From NCBI GenBank assembly GCA_019188255.1, contig JAETXT010000005.1, positions 5,022,001-5,086,000 of the forward strand: DNA of 64,000 nt. The letters run 5' to 3'. The position numbers were made by a program, and so were the translations under genes. The stretch comes from Verticillium longisporum (taxonomy: Eukaryota; Ascomycota; Sordariomycetes; Glomerellales; Plectosphaerellaceae). Shown here in pieces: positions 51,572 through 63,009 of the stretch. The number at the start of each line of letters is the position of its first letter. The first letter of the stretch is position 1. The notes beneath the pieces are model-generated. The model searched no databases. It was not told the origin of the DNA and worked only from the letters and a program-made list of their open reading frames with translations.

Positions 51572-53667
51572 CGAAAAGCGCCGATGCAGGGCTATCCGCT
51601 ACATCTGAGTTCAGAGGGGAATATCATAGCGACGGCGGTGGATCAAGGCTGGCCCAGTTTACGGGTGATGCTTGAATCCGTGAATTGCTGACCTGGGCGC
51701 TTCACCCGAAAAAACGGACAAACGTTCATGCGCATGGCTGTCGTTGTACTTCCTTTCCGCCGTGCTTCGGCGGACGAAGGGGCGCGTGGGGGTTGGGGCA
51801 GGGACGGGGACGCCTGTCAGCAGGTGCCGCCAGCACGTTCCAAAGGAAGGTGCACAGGGCGTGGGTTGGGGTTGTCCCTGCCCCGTACCACCCCGAATGT
51901 CTTGCATTTCGTTGCATTACTTCCTAGCCTTACATGTACTCGCCTGAGAAGGCATGTCACTGCTGCTCCGAGTCACCCCGCTGGCAGAACCTGACAGGTA
52001 TCACAACGCAGCGTCATATTTTCTTGATGGATGCAAATAACCTCATCATCATCTCACTATCGCAACGGACACTTACGAAATTACTTGATTTGTCAGCATG
52101 CTCGAAGAGAATCATTTACAATCATCAAAGCCTGGCGCTTCCTTTTTCTCGACATTTCCCTCGAATCCTTAGGCCTTGTCTTCCCTTCAATCATGACGTT
52201 CTCAGGCTCCTTCCGGCTTCTCGGCCTCATCGTGCACCGCAATTTGAGGGACAGGCGAGTGGTTTGACATGATGACGTGAACCTATCATTACTGATCACC
52301 CAAGAAACGCCATCGAGCATATACGAGGTCGTCAGGGAGGGCAGCTCGGAACATATCCAACTTGCCGAATGGAACGTGACACGACATTGAGGCCCGGCGA
52401 AGTAGTGCTGACTGACAGATCCAGTGCTGAGTCCAACCATCTCATCATCGCGAGCGGTCAAGAACACAGCATGCTTCAGCTCAAGATCCAGCTCCAGCGG
52501 GTGTCTCACCAACCATCCCATACGTCCTCCCACAAGATGTCTCCGGGAGCGACTGACCGTAAACCTGAAGAGCGGTGGACTGTTGGCCTGCGGAATATGG
52601 CGCCATCGCGACTTCGAGACCGGCTGCAGCCTCGAAGCCATAGTACGTTTCGGCCCGAAGCTTCATTCACGCCTTGCCGTGGTTGGGGCTCATCATCGAG
52701 GCTGGCTATTCCGGGACACGAGCTTCTCTCTGTGCGACATGTGGTCGCGGAGAAGGCTCGAGTCGTCAACCACCAACACGGCCTGGAAGCGTATCCGCCG
52801 AGTGGGAGCAACGTCCGCCAGGGTGAGAGACATTGGGAGCCCAGATGACCAAGGCAGCCCGTCACGGGCCGGATCGCCGCAGCACCCGCACTCGGCCGCC
52901 GCTCGAAAGGTGCAAATGCAAGCCACGATGGCGATGCCGACTGGTCGCTGTTACGTTACCGTATGCGAATGGCGGAGGGGGAAAGAGACAGTCGGCGTCA
53001 GGACGACAGTCAGCACTCGACATGGCTCGCCAGAGTTGGTGTCGTCAGCTGCTCAGCCGCAAGCACACCAACGGACGCAAAGGCTCGACATTCGGCCATG
53101 CGGCGCCGTGCCGCGATTGGGGCGAGTCCGCCTGCCAGGCGGAGCAGAGCCCGTAAGCTGGGGAAGTGGATGACGCTGCCGTTGGCGCTAGACCCGATCG
53201 GCTGAAGGATGCACCCAACGACCACAGACACGAGTGAAAATAGCAACGCCAGGTGGCTTGCCAAGTGGCTTGCTGGCCCGCTGGTCGCGGTGTTTAAGCT
53301 TCCCCCATGTGCTCAGCTTGTCCCAACCGGGAGTCGCGTTGGCCGTCGAGTCCACCGAGGACCACCGAGGACATTCGTAAGAAATCCCGTCAGATCGTCG
53401 GATCGCAAGCCCCCCGCGGACAGTTAGGCGTAAGGCTGAGTAGGCCCAGTAGTCGGTGAAGCTGCGCCCACTCTGCAGCAGCCCACCAACTAAGGTGGCC
53501 TACCTATGTCCCTACTTGTCTAAGGCAGGGTAGGGTATGTGCTTGTGGAGGCGGAGGCGGAGGCCATGGGAAGCTTACACCAAGACTCGAGCCGTAGAGT
53601 AGGCCAACAAACATCAATCGTATCGCATCACGGACATGTGGAAGAGTAGCTGCTGGAGTGTTGCACC
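51572..53667. other. Intergenic, no supported gene
   Basis: About 2 kb upstream of the repeat-protein promoter. The longest frame (52424-53173, plus, 249 codons) is Arg/Ser-rich, has equally long competitors on the other strand and no known motif. A degraded gene is possible but I cannot identify one. CGGAGG repeats lie near 53548-53566. Confidence 0.4.
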
Positions 53668-53675
53668 TATATAAG
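53668..53675 (+). promoter_or_regulatory. TATA box of the repeat-protein gene
   Basis: TATATAAG in the context CACCTATATAAGATC, 193-200 bases upstream of the ATG at 53868, followed by a C/T/A-rich leader with little G. A strong TATA box suggests a highly or conditionally expressed gene. Confidence 0.6.
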
Positions 53676-53867
53676 ATCTCATGATCTGTCGCTACCATCC
53701 ATTATTTCTCATCACTCTCATCACTCACAGCATCTTCCGCCCTCATACATCCATCTCATCTACCATCGTCTCAACGAATCACTTACACGACAATCTCACT
53801 TATACCACATCCCCACCTTCATCTACCCAACACCAAATACTTAATACCTATACCTCCACACTTCAAA

Positions 53868-54791
53868 ATGCGCTACTCCCTCACTCTCATCGCCTTCGCC
53901 GTCACGGCCCTCGCCCTCCCCACCGCCAAGCCCGCCGACGATGGCTCATGGGCTCCAGGCAAATACGAAGGCCCTGGCACCCCCTACGATGACGGCAAGT
54001 GGTACCCTGGCAAATATCCCGGCGCCAAGGAGAAGCGCGCCGACGACGGATCCTGGGCGCCCGGAAAGTACGAGGGCGCCGGTACACCTTACGACGACGG
54101 CAAGTGGTATCCCGGTAAATACCCTGGCGCTAAGGAGAAGCGCGCCGATGATGGCAAGTGGGCTCCGGGCAAGTACGAAGGTGCTGGCACTCCTTATGAT
54201 GACGGCAAGTGGTACCCCGGAAAGTACCCTGGCGCTAAGGAGAAGCGCGCCGACGACGGATCCTGGGCGCCTGGCAAGTACGAAGGCGCCGGCACCCCCT
54301 ACGACGATGGCAAGTGGTACCCTGGCAAGTACCCCGGTGCTAAGGAGAAGAGGGAGGATGATGGCAGCTGGTACCCTGGCAAGTACGAGGGCGCCGGTAC
54401 CCCCTACGATGATGGCAAGTGGCACGAGGGCAAGCACGAGGGCAAGGGAACCCCCTACGATGATGGCAAGTGGCACGAGGGCAAGTACGAGGGCAAGGGA
54501 ACCCCCTACGATGATGGCAAGTGGCACGAGGGCAAGTACGAGGGCAAGGGAACCCCTACGATGATGGCAAGTGGCACGAGGGCAAGTACGAGGGCAAGGG
54601 AACCCCTACGATGATGGCAAGTGGCACGAGGGCAAGTACGAGGGCAAGGGAACCCCTACGATGATGGCAAGTGGCACGAGGGCAAGTACGAGGGCAAGGG
54701 AACCCCCTACGATGATGGCAAGTGGCACGAGGGCAAGTACGAGGGCAAGGGAACCCCCTACGATGATGGCAAGTGGCACCCTGAGCAGTGA
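53868..54791 (+). CDS. Secreted Lys-Arg-punctuated repeat protein (candidate Kex2-processed precursor)
   Basis: ATG at 53868 (context TTCAAAATGCGC). Signal peptide MRYSLTLIAFAVTALA, then four 35-residue units (from residue 23), each starting ADDGSW or ADDGKW, containing KYEGAGTPYDDGKWYPGKY and ending AKEKR. KR is the Kex2 site, so cleavage would release about 33-residue peptides. A fifth, different unit begins EDDGSWYPGKY and leads into seven 17-residue units YDDGKWHEGKYEGKGTP and a terminal YDDGKWHPEQ. As sequenced the frame ends at 54614, because three repeat junctions have CCCC instead of CCCCC (54553, 54603, 54653); with those restored it ends at 54789-54791. No cysteines, very hydrophilic, rich in Gly, Lys, Tyr and Trp. 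It could be a RiPP-like precursor, a repellent-like surface peptide precursor or a wall protein; no modifying enzyme gene is next to it. Confidence 0.82.
53934..54353 (+). repeat. Four 105-bp coding repeats with KR termini
   Basis: Units begin at 53934, 54039, 54144 and 54249, each 105 bases (35 codons). Protein identity between units is nearly complete (Ser/Lys and Pro/Ala swaps), while the DNA differs at many third positions, which suggests the peptide is conserved by selection or is not freshly duplicated. Confidence 0.9.
54405..54758 (+). repeat. Seven 51-bp (17-codon) coding repeats, three junctions one base short
   Basis: Units begin at 54405, 54456, 54507, 54557, 54607, 54657 and 54708. 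DNA identity is almost perfect from 54456 onward, unlike the 105-bp repeats, so this array is recent. The junctions before 54557, 54607 and 54657 have four C where the others have five, making three consecutive 50-base periods. Confidence 0.9.
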
Positions 54792-56289
54792 GCTGGCGGT
54801 TCTTTTCCCATCCTCTTCTTCTTCTTCTTCTTTCATCTCTCTTCATCCCTTCCTTAGAGACATAAATTTTGGTTTGTATTTTAGCGAGGGTCTTGGTCCT
54901 TCCTTTACTGGGTAACGGGTTTTCAGCATTGATTTCATACTACACTCCTTTATTATACTCTTTTCTTGTCGCAAAGTGAATGTTCGCCTGAATGCTCGTG
55001 ATGACCATTGCCCCTTTCCCACTGGCATTGCTGCTATGCTGGGGACGAATATGTCTCGCAGTCGGATGCACGGAATCGAGTCGATTTCTCGCTTCTCCTG
55101 TTGCTTTGCTTTTCTCGCTCGGCTGGTTTTTGTACAGTCACGATGAAACAGCCACCGTGAAGACGATGACTTGGCTGGCTTGGCTCACTCTCTCTTCGTT
55201 GCCCTCGAGGAGGAGGGTCCGACGTTTGCCGAAGCTAACGGGGAACTCGAGCGGCGGCATGTACTTGGTTTGCATGGTAGTCGAGGAAGAGACCCTTGCC
55301 CGTCGCCAAGGAACCGTCAACAATCTCCCGAGCGAGGTCTGCACAAAGGTCAGCAGGTGAGTCCAGTGGATGTTACGATATTCATGCAGCCGGATCCTCC
55401 TACAATGGCGATATTGATCACGGTGTCCAAATCGCGAGGACGTCTTGTGTTGTAGCTAGCTCGGTGGGATCCTTCAACTGAGGGCATAACAGGCAACCGA
55501 ACATGATGCTTGCATAAATATCGAGTGAAATGTAAAGCGCATGTATAGGAGGTGTCTTGTTGCAGGCGGCGTAAGGAGCTCTGGCTTCCGCCGACAGTTC
55601 GGCCGAAATGCGGCGGGGGTTTTGCCCGTCCGTGACATGCCGTGGCACTGACACGGACGCCGAGTAGGGCCGTCCTAAGAACGGCCGAGCATTGAGTACA
55701 GGAGGGCTGATGTAAAGAATTGGCTAAAAAAAAGCCACTTTATCGAGGGCGGCCCACACGAAGCCTCATCTCGTCCGGTTGACTCCTGCTATAGAATCCT
55801 CCATGAAATGTCTCGAATCCGAGCTTAGACCGGCCAGTTGATCAAAGTGCTTTACAGGGGAGCCTAATGGCCGCATAGGAACACCGCCACGATTCAGGGG
55901 CATCAACAAAAACCAACCTAGGTAGGTATACATCGTACAGAGGGGTGCATCATTCGGAAGGGAAGAAAGCTACCGCGAAATACGGCAAGGGGGCCAAATC
56001 GAGCTCATTCAGTAGACATTTCTACCGAAGTAGCTATACAAAACCACAAAAAGCCAAAAACATATACTCCACGCAAGGCTCAAAGCCGAAAGCGACCGAC
56101 CGAAAACACCGTCCAGTCCCGTGCTGTCCCAGTTTCCCATATTTAGCAAAATAAGACACAAACAAATCCAAACCCGTGTTCGCGCCGGTCCCCGAGCCCG
56201 AAATCAGATGTCTCCCTTCCTTCCTCATCTCAACGTGCGCATGTCAACTTTGTTTTCATCCGCCGCTTACCCTGACAGTACCTCCTCTG
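54792..56289. other. Convergent intergenic with possible coding remnant
   Basis: 3' side of the repeat protein (+) and of the Kelch protein (-). On the minus strand at about 55,245-55,440 there are short stretches that read like protein (ADLAREIVDGSLATGKGLF and DTVINIAIVGGSGCMNIV) but in broken frames, and I cannot assign a family. A TAGGTAGG motif lies near 55917-55929. Confidence 0.35.
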
Positions 56290-59200
56290 TTAGGGCGACC
56301 CCCGAGTGGGACTCGGGCTCCCCTCGCGGCTCTTCACCTCAAAGCTCTCGACCATCCTCAGCACCCTCGTCTTGGGTCTCTCGATGCGTACCGCCTCGGC
56401 CGTCCGCAGCGTCAGGCTCGGCCGCGGCTCCGATTCGCTGATGCCCGACTCGGTCGTCGAGATGCGCTTCAGCCCGCGCTCGCTGGCCGCCGATGGGACC
56501 CTGAGCTCGCGGCCCCGGGCCGGCGCCCACAGGTCCTCGTCGGCGGTTGAAATGGATGAGGAAGAAGACGACGGTGGCGGGATCACCACAGAAGGCCCCC
56601 CCGCCTTCTCGTCCACCACCTCCTCGACAGGCTCCACCGATTTCTTCTTCTGAATCCTCAACGGCTCCGGCGAGGGCGCAGACCTGGGGTCGAATCCTCC
56701 GGTGGTGACATCTGAACGCTCCCGCTCCCGCTCCGCTTCCTCGGGCGAAGGCGACAACGCGAGTCCGACTTTTTCCGGATCCACAGCCGAGGCCCCATCG
56801 TTGATGCTCGCCTCGTCACCATTGACGACCCTCAACCGCTCCTTGGGCACGGTGAACATGAACTGCACGAGCCTCTTCTCAATGGCCCTCTCGATGTCCC
56901 AATCCTCCTCACTCACGCCCGGCGGCGGACCCCCGTCTCCGCCGCGGGCACCGCTACCGCCGGTATCATTCACTACCTCGCCGTCCTGCCAGCCGCTACG
57001 ACCCTGCTTCCGCCTCAGCAGCTCGGCGCCGCCGATGCCGCTGAGCCCGAGTCGCGACTCATATGCCGTGGACGCGAGCTCGTCGCGGCCGTCGAGTGAC
57101 GACCGCCGCGCCGGCGAAATGCTGCCGACGCTGCTGTCGGCGGGGCTGCCACCGCCCGAGACGCTGAAGACGCGCCGCAAGCTGCCGAGCCAGCCCTTGC
57201 CGCGGCGGGGCTTGCTCTTGCTGGGGCTTCCGGGGACGATGAAGTTGTCTTCTTCGTCGTCGTCGTCGCCGTGGTGGGGGTAACTTGAGCCGCGGGCGTG
57301 GCCGCCCTGATAGTGCTGCTCACGCGTGGGGCTGGACCTCTCGCCGCGGAGGAGCAGCGAGGGGCCCTCAGCCTGCAGCGAGGTGAAGTTGCTCTTGGCC
57401 GTGGAGAAGGTGTGGGCGCTGTTGCTTGAGCTTGAACCTGAGCCTGAACCCGACGTGCTGAGACGGCCATCATTATTGGTGGCGCCGCCGGCCGAGAGCA
57501 GCGTGCTCGTGTGAGTTGGTGATGCGCGATATGGCGTGTAGGATCGTGCCGTGCCAGCGGCTGATCCGGATCGCGACAGAAGGCTGCTGAAGGTGCTTCG
57601 ATTCGAGTCAGAGAGGCCGCTGCCCGTGCGCTCGTCATCGGGACCGGTGGTGCCGGAGCGGGCAGCGCGCATCGAGGCGCGGCGTGTCGGCGGGCCGCGG
57701 CCTGCGCGGGGAGGCATGTGCGCCCAGAGGGCCTCGGCGGCAACCTCGTCCGACTGCCTGTCCTGGTCCTGCGGATCTACAAAGCCCCGCTGGTGGTTTC
57801 GGTCGGGGCTCGGCGTGAGAGCGGCTCGATTGGGCGGCAAAAGGCGATGGGCCCAGCAGTGGCGGATGTAGATGCTTCAATGCCCGAGTGTCTCGGTGTG
57901 GCAAAAGGATCAGAATAGGTTTGCGATGTTGGTGTCTCGGGTCCCATATCCGGGTCTCGCATGAGAACAGGGCCGTCGGGGGCTTCTTCATCGGCCTCAT
58001 AGATCGGATGAATGTGGCCCGCCGTCGGCAGGTTGCTGGGGCGCGAGGCGGTGGGCTGGTACGCGCCTCTTGCGGCCTTGGAGATGACAGGTTTTCTCGG
58101 GATGAGCAGGCCGGCGGGCGCGTTGCCGCCGTAGCCTCCGAGTGAGCTGCGATTGTTCCTCAACGTCTCGTATCCGAGAGATCTCGAGCCTTGGTCGTAG
58201 GGGTCGTGTCCGCCCGTGTACCACGAGTTGGACGACCATGGATCGTCTCTCTCGACCATCTCATCGTCAGCGTGCAGGAAGCGCGCAGCATCCTGCGCCA
58301 GGCCCTGCACCGCTCGGTCGCGATCCTGTCTTTGCTTCTTGGTCCGCTTTCGGTAGCAGAACCACACGACAATGGCACCAATGACAGCGAGGAGGCCGAC
58401 GCCGAGACCGACACCGAGGCCTACTTTTTTCATAGTCTCGTTATTGTTGTCATTCTTAGAGCTTCCCTCTGAAGCTCCCGAACCATTCCCTCCCGAGTTT
58501 GAGCTTGATGACGGGTTCGTGTAGCTTGATCCCCAGGACAAGGAGGTCAAATTGAGAAACCGAGGTGAGCCGCTGTTCTGCTGCCTCTTGACCTTGCTGC
58601 TTGACCCAGATATTTCAAACCCGCCATAGGTCATCATGACATTACCGGGCAGCAAGACGGCGCCGTGGCCGTAGACACCCGACCCCTGCGGCTGGTCATC
58701 TGGTATCTCCCACGCCCACTCGCCATACGAGTTGCCCATCCTCAGCACGGCGAGCTGTGGATCGGCGGCGTGGGCGACGGTGCCAACCCAGCCACCAAGG
58801 ACGACGAGGGCGTCGCCCGCTTCGTTGAGCACGGCTGTGTGGCCTGATCGACTGTCGACGGACGATGGCGTGGCTCTCCTCGAGACGCCCTTGACGGCGA
58901 GCTCGGACCCGGGAAGATCACTGTCGGGCCCGTTAATAGAGAGGAAAGACCATGACTCGGCCGGTAGATTCCAGATTGCGGCAGTGCTCATGTTGATAAA
59001 GGCCGTCTCGGTGTGGCCGCCGAGCAAAACGTAGCCGCGCTGCTGGGTGATGGTGTCGGATCTGTTGGTGATGGAAGGGCTCAGGGGGGTCAGAGAGAAG
59101 CCGGCCTCGGGGAAGGCTGGGCCCTTGGAGGTGATGAGCGATGCTGTGTAGCTCATCTCGCTTTCGCTGCCGCTGTCTCGTGCGACGCGGACCATCTGCT

Positions 59201-59873
59201 TCGAGTAGTTGGCGGCCGACTGCCAAGATGATGCGTCCTCGGAGGGTGTCGAGCACATGCCGCCATAGGAGTAAAGAATGGGATCAGACATGACGGGGGC
59301 CAGAACTGAGGAGTAGCTGATGGCGGCGGCGAGAAAGTGTGGGTTAGGCTGGGCTTCATTGTCGTTGCTGCCGTTCGTATCGCTGGCGGTGTTGGCGGCA
59401 GCCTTTTCCCAGGACCCGTCTCTCGAGTCGGAGGCCATGTCTGCGGGTGTGTAGGTCCAGACGTCGAAGCCGCCGGCAGCGGCGCAGTCGCCGGCCTGCA
59501 CGATGATGGTGCCATTGTCGGCCACAGTCGGCAGGAAGGCTGTCGTGTCCTTGGCGTTGCGCAAGAAGGGCAGGTCGGAGGAAATGGTTTCAATACTGGT
59601 GTCGCCATCGACTGTGGCTGAGATATTGACCGACAGGAGGTCGACATGCGTCTTGCCGTCGGAAGATGAAGAGGAGGGGCGAAAAATGTAGGCGATGTCG
59701 CTGCCGTTGGATGAAGTTCGATCTGGCAGAAGCACGGTCGTCGGTATGTAGGGAAGCGTCTGGGCGGCCGAGGCGACGGCGGGGAGAAGAGCGACGACGG
59801 CAAGCAGCGCCGTCACTCGGGTGGCTGCATCACTGGTGACGGCTGCGGCTTGCTGCCATGGATGCGACGGCAT
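56290..59873 (-). CDS. Kelch-type single-pass membrane protein, one frameshift
   Basis: ATG at 59873 gives MPSHPWQQAAAVTSDAATRV and a signal peptide core ALLAVVALLPAVASA. The lumenal/extracellular part (about residues 40-470) has Kelch/galactose-oxidase-like blades: RGYVLLGGHTET, HTAVLNEAGDALVVLGGW and GHGAVLLPGNVMMTYGGFEI, with several N-x-S/T sites. A membrane helix near residue 490 (GLGVGLGVGLLAVIGAIVVW) is followed by FCYRKRTKKQRQDRDRA and a long Ser/Pro-rich cytosolic tail. The frame appears to end at 57777, but homologous tail sequence resumes in the next frame (PPNRAALTPSPDRNHQ). One base added at AAAA 57839-57842 (plus strand) fuses the two into 1194 residues. The tail has SPSKSKPRRGKGWLGSLRRV and EEDWDIERAIEKRLVQFMFT. 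Likely a surface or polarity protein; role unknown. Confidence 0.85.
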
Positions 59874-61324
59874 CGTGGGTTGTCGTCGAAGGTGGTGGTG
59901 CTTGTGGGAGGAATGGGGGTGATTTGTGACCGATGCGCAGATCTGCGATCGTTTCAATGCATTGTTGGGGCTGTCGAAAGTCGATGATGCCCGTTGTCCT
60001 TCTCTTGATCGCTAGTTGCTTGCTTGCTTGCCTTGTCTTGGCGGATGGTGACCTCGAGTCGTGATGTTTCCGCTCCCCCCTTCAGGTTGTCATCACGACA
60101 ACGACAAAATACTGATGAGCAGATGAAGATGCGGCAGCACCAGTAGCTGCGAATCAGGACGAAGACGTGACGACAGGTTCGCAGGGAAAGTGACGAACAG
60201 AAGACAGAACAGACGAGGCCCACGAAGAGGCCAGAGCACGAAGAAAGAAGTGGGAAACTGTCGTGCTCGTCTGGGGGAGGGGAAGAGAGGAAGGCAGACC
60301 AGGATGACGAACAAGGCTGCCAAATCACAGAAAGCAGCGAATCATACACACCCCGGACAGTGCAGGAACCATGGGAGCGAGTGGGAAGGAGGGGGGTTAT
60401 TCGCGGGATATACAGGCAGGCAGTATTTCTGACGAGACAGAGCCAGAACTGGCAGGCAGGAGGAGAGACCACAAAGACGCTGCAACCATCGACAGCAACC
60501 AGGTTTCCCAGTGTCAACACGACGACGACTTGCCTGACCTAGCTACCTTGGTGACTTGACTATGCCTCAGAGGGATGACAAGCGCCGTGCCCCGCCACCG
60601 GTCTTTCTTGGGGAGGCCGGTCAACCGAGCCTAGAACGATGATGGTGCAGATGGGTGTGGACCGATGGTGGCTCGTCAGGAGGCTGGTTGAAGACAGGCA
60701 ATTCAGGATTCGGGATACAGGGTCCCCATTGTTTTGTTGTGGGATGCGTCGCCCGCCCTGCGGCAGGTGCTTCTCAGTTCCCAGTTGACCCGGCGACGAC
60801 CCCACCTGAGCTTTATCAGGACAGAGCCATTGGCTGCGACCCCGCTGCAGGCAGAGAGCTTATCGCAGCTCATTTTCTGGCCCCATTTTAGGGAGCTGCT
60901 TCCAGCCAAGCTGCTACCTAGGCTTGCTAGGTACCTACCTAGGTACTGTAAGATACCTAGGTAAGGTAGGTACCCGTGTCTTTCTCATCGCATCCATCAC
61001 TGTCTGACATGTGCTTCCCCCCAGCCATCCTTCATTCAACCCTCGTGGACCATGGACAGCACCCTGCACTCACTGCATGGCAGCACACGTTCGACGTGAT
61101 AAGCGAGGCATCACAGCCACAGTCACAGTCACAGTCACAGCTCTCGAGTCTCGTCTCGGGAAAAGCAACGTACGAAACCTACCTGCCTACCTACCTTGTT
61201 GGTTACCTAGCTACTCCCGTCCAAAACACCAGAATAAACATCCCGTGACAATGACAGACAACCCTCCTCACTTCAACGCCTACACACCAGCCATTTGCTA
61301 CTGCTGCTGCTGCTGCTCCTGCTC
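59874..61324. other. Intergenic, Kelch-gene promoter, TAGGTACC array
   Basis: Upstream of the Kelch gene (-) and downstream of the coiled-coil gene (-). No gene supported. Contains the TAGGTACC array at 60915-60974, a short CACAGT tandem near 61110-61140 and CCTACC motifs near 61179-61196. Confidence 0.5.
60915..60974. repeat. TAGGTACC array
   Basis: Interspersed CTACCTAGG, TAGGTACCTACCTAGGTA and ATACCTAGGTAAGG words; the third array of this kind in the window. Confidence 0.7.
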
Positions 61325-63009
61325 CTACTCACTGCCTACGCCTTCAGAGTCCGAGTCGCCAGGACGCAACTCGGCGATGTCCACCTTTGACTGGGCCCGC
61401 TTGGCCCGCTTCTGTTCCCCTTCCTCCTCATCCTCGTCCTCTCCCTCCTGCTCCTCCTCGCCCACCGGGAAAGCCTTCATGAGCTCAATATACTTCGCCG
61501 GCATCTCCTTCTCGAGCTTCTGCATAATCCGCCTCACCACCGCCGTCGTCGCCGTTGCTCTCTCTACCGTCGCATCCCTTTCGCTGCGCAGCTTGATAAA
61601 GTCGTCGTGCATGCGTTGCATCCTCACCTCGACGGCCTTGACCTCGCTCTCCGTCTTGGCTCCAGAGTAATACTGCTCGTACCGCGCCGTCGTCTGCTGC
61701 AGCTTCTGCCGCTCCTGTTCCAGCAGCGACGTCTTCTCGCGCAGCTTGTCGTTCTCCGCCCGCAGCTCAAAGTTGGCAATCGACCGCTTCTTGCCCTCGT
61801 GCAGCGCGTCTCGGAACTTTTGCTCCCAGTCCGACACCCGCGCCGGCCACGTCGGCGTCACCACCGACACCACCCCCGGCGCCGCCTCGAGACGCCGCGT
61901 CTCCGCCACCCCGGGTGCTCGCCGTGCGCCGGAATCACAAAGATGGGCGTCCGCGCCTTGCCCCGGAGCCGGATGTACCGTGTCTTGACGTCCCACACCA
62001 CGAGGCCCGCGTCGTGCTGCTCCCCGCCCCGCCGCTCCTGCCACATTCGCTCTCCCGTGACCCCGTGCTCTCGCCACGCCCTCTCCCGCGGCTCGATCAG
62101 CGCCTCTTGCCGGTCGAGCACCTTGTGCACGTATTCAAACACGTCGTCGCCCGCGTTGCAGAGGATCCACCGGTCTTGCGGATACGCAATCTCGCGCCCA
62201 TAGCTGCCCGCACCTGACGACGCGCCCGCGCCATGGGGCGCCATCATGGAGAGGTTTTGCATCGGGACCACGGCTTCTCCACGCAGTGCGTCGAGCGAGT
62301 TACCGTACGCAATCTCGAGCTCGTGCATGCGCCCGACGAGGTGCTGGTTGAAGACGAGCCACTGGCCCAGCAGCGTGTTGCGTGCCGCCTGGAGCATCTC
62401 CGAATCGGACGCCGCGTCTGTCGGAAGCAGCGACATGAGACCGCCCGTGGCACTGTATTCGTGATCAAGCATCTCCAGGCACTCGTTCGCGTGCATTGTG
62501 AGCGCATGATGGGTAGCATATGGTCGTGGCCTCTGACACTCCTTGTCTTGTCCTAGGTCGGCGTGCGTAGAAAGAGGACAGTGGTGGTGTGGGTGGCCAC
62601 TCTTCTCGCCCTCAACTTGGTTCATGAGCTCCGTCAAAGGCTTTTGATGCCACTCATCCGCATTGGTGTAGGGCCGTGAGAGGTCGTTAAGCCAGTCGAA
62701 AGCTTCGTTCTCTCTGAACTCGCGAGTCGTGTGCCCACGGCCACGGTTCCTGTTGTCGACCTCGCCAAATGCCGTGCTCACCGAAATGTTTTTAATGAGA
62801 ATGGCCAACGACTGTGCGTGCTGCTTCAAAGCCAGGAGGGTCGGTGCACGCCCGGGTGTCGAGAGATAACCGCAGTTGACATGGGCATAGAGCTGATTTC
62901 CAGGCCCAAAGTGCTTTGTGTATCGCGACTCGTACGCTGTGGCATATTGAGTCTTGGGAACAGCTCCCTGGGCCTGTGTTGTTGGCGCTTCTGGCGGGGT
63001 CACTGCCAT
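61325..63009 (-). CDS. Unrecognised coiled-coil protein, one frameshift
   Basis: ATG at 63009 (MAVTPPEAPTTQAQGAVPKT) after a run of in-frame non-ATG codons. I do not recognise the family. Residues about 20-80 (YATAYESRYTKHFGPGNQLY, then CGYLSTPGRAPTLLALKQHA) look globular and conserved in style. A helical stretch follows (ECLEMLDHEYSATGGLMSLL, GQWLVFNQHLVGRMHELEIA), then WILCNAGDDVFEYVHKVLDR. After GEHPG the frame breaks at CCCC 61909-61912 (plus strand); one base restores VAETRRLEAAPGVVSVVTPT and a long coiled coil (ENDKLREKTSLLEQERQKLQ) ending in an acidic tail EEEQEGEDEDEEEGEQ and a basic patch KRAKRAQSK. Corrected length 561 residues. The acidic/basic tail suggests a nuclear protein, by inference only. 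Confidence 0.75.

Noticed and set aside
52424..53173. 249-codon open frame
   Set aside because: Arg/Ser-rich, equally long competing frames on the opposite strand, no motif, no convincing start or splice signals.
53946..54527. 193-codon antisense frame over the repeat protein
   Set aside because: Regular Leu/Val/Ala repeats arise only from complementing the 105- and 51-bp units; the plus strand has signal peptide, ATG context and TATA box.
54405..54758. CRISPR-like array
   Set aside because: The regular repeats have no unique spacers and encode a protein tail in a eukaryote.
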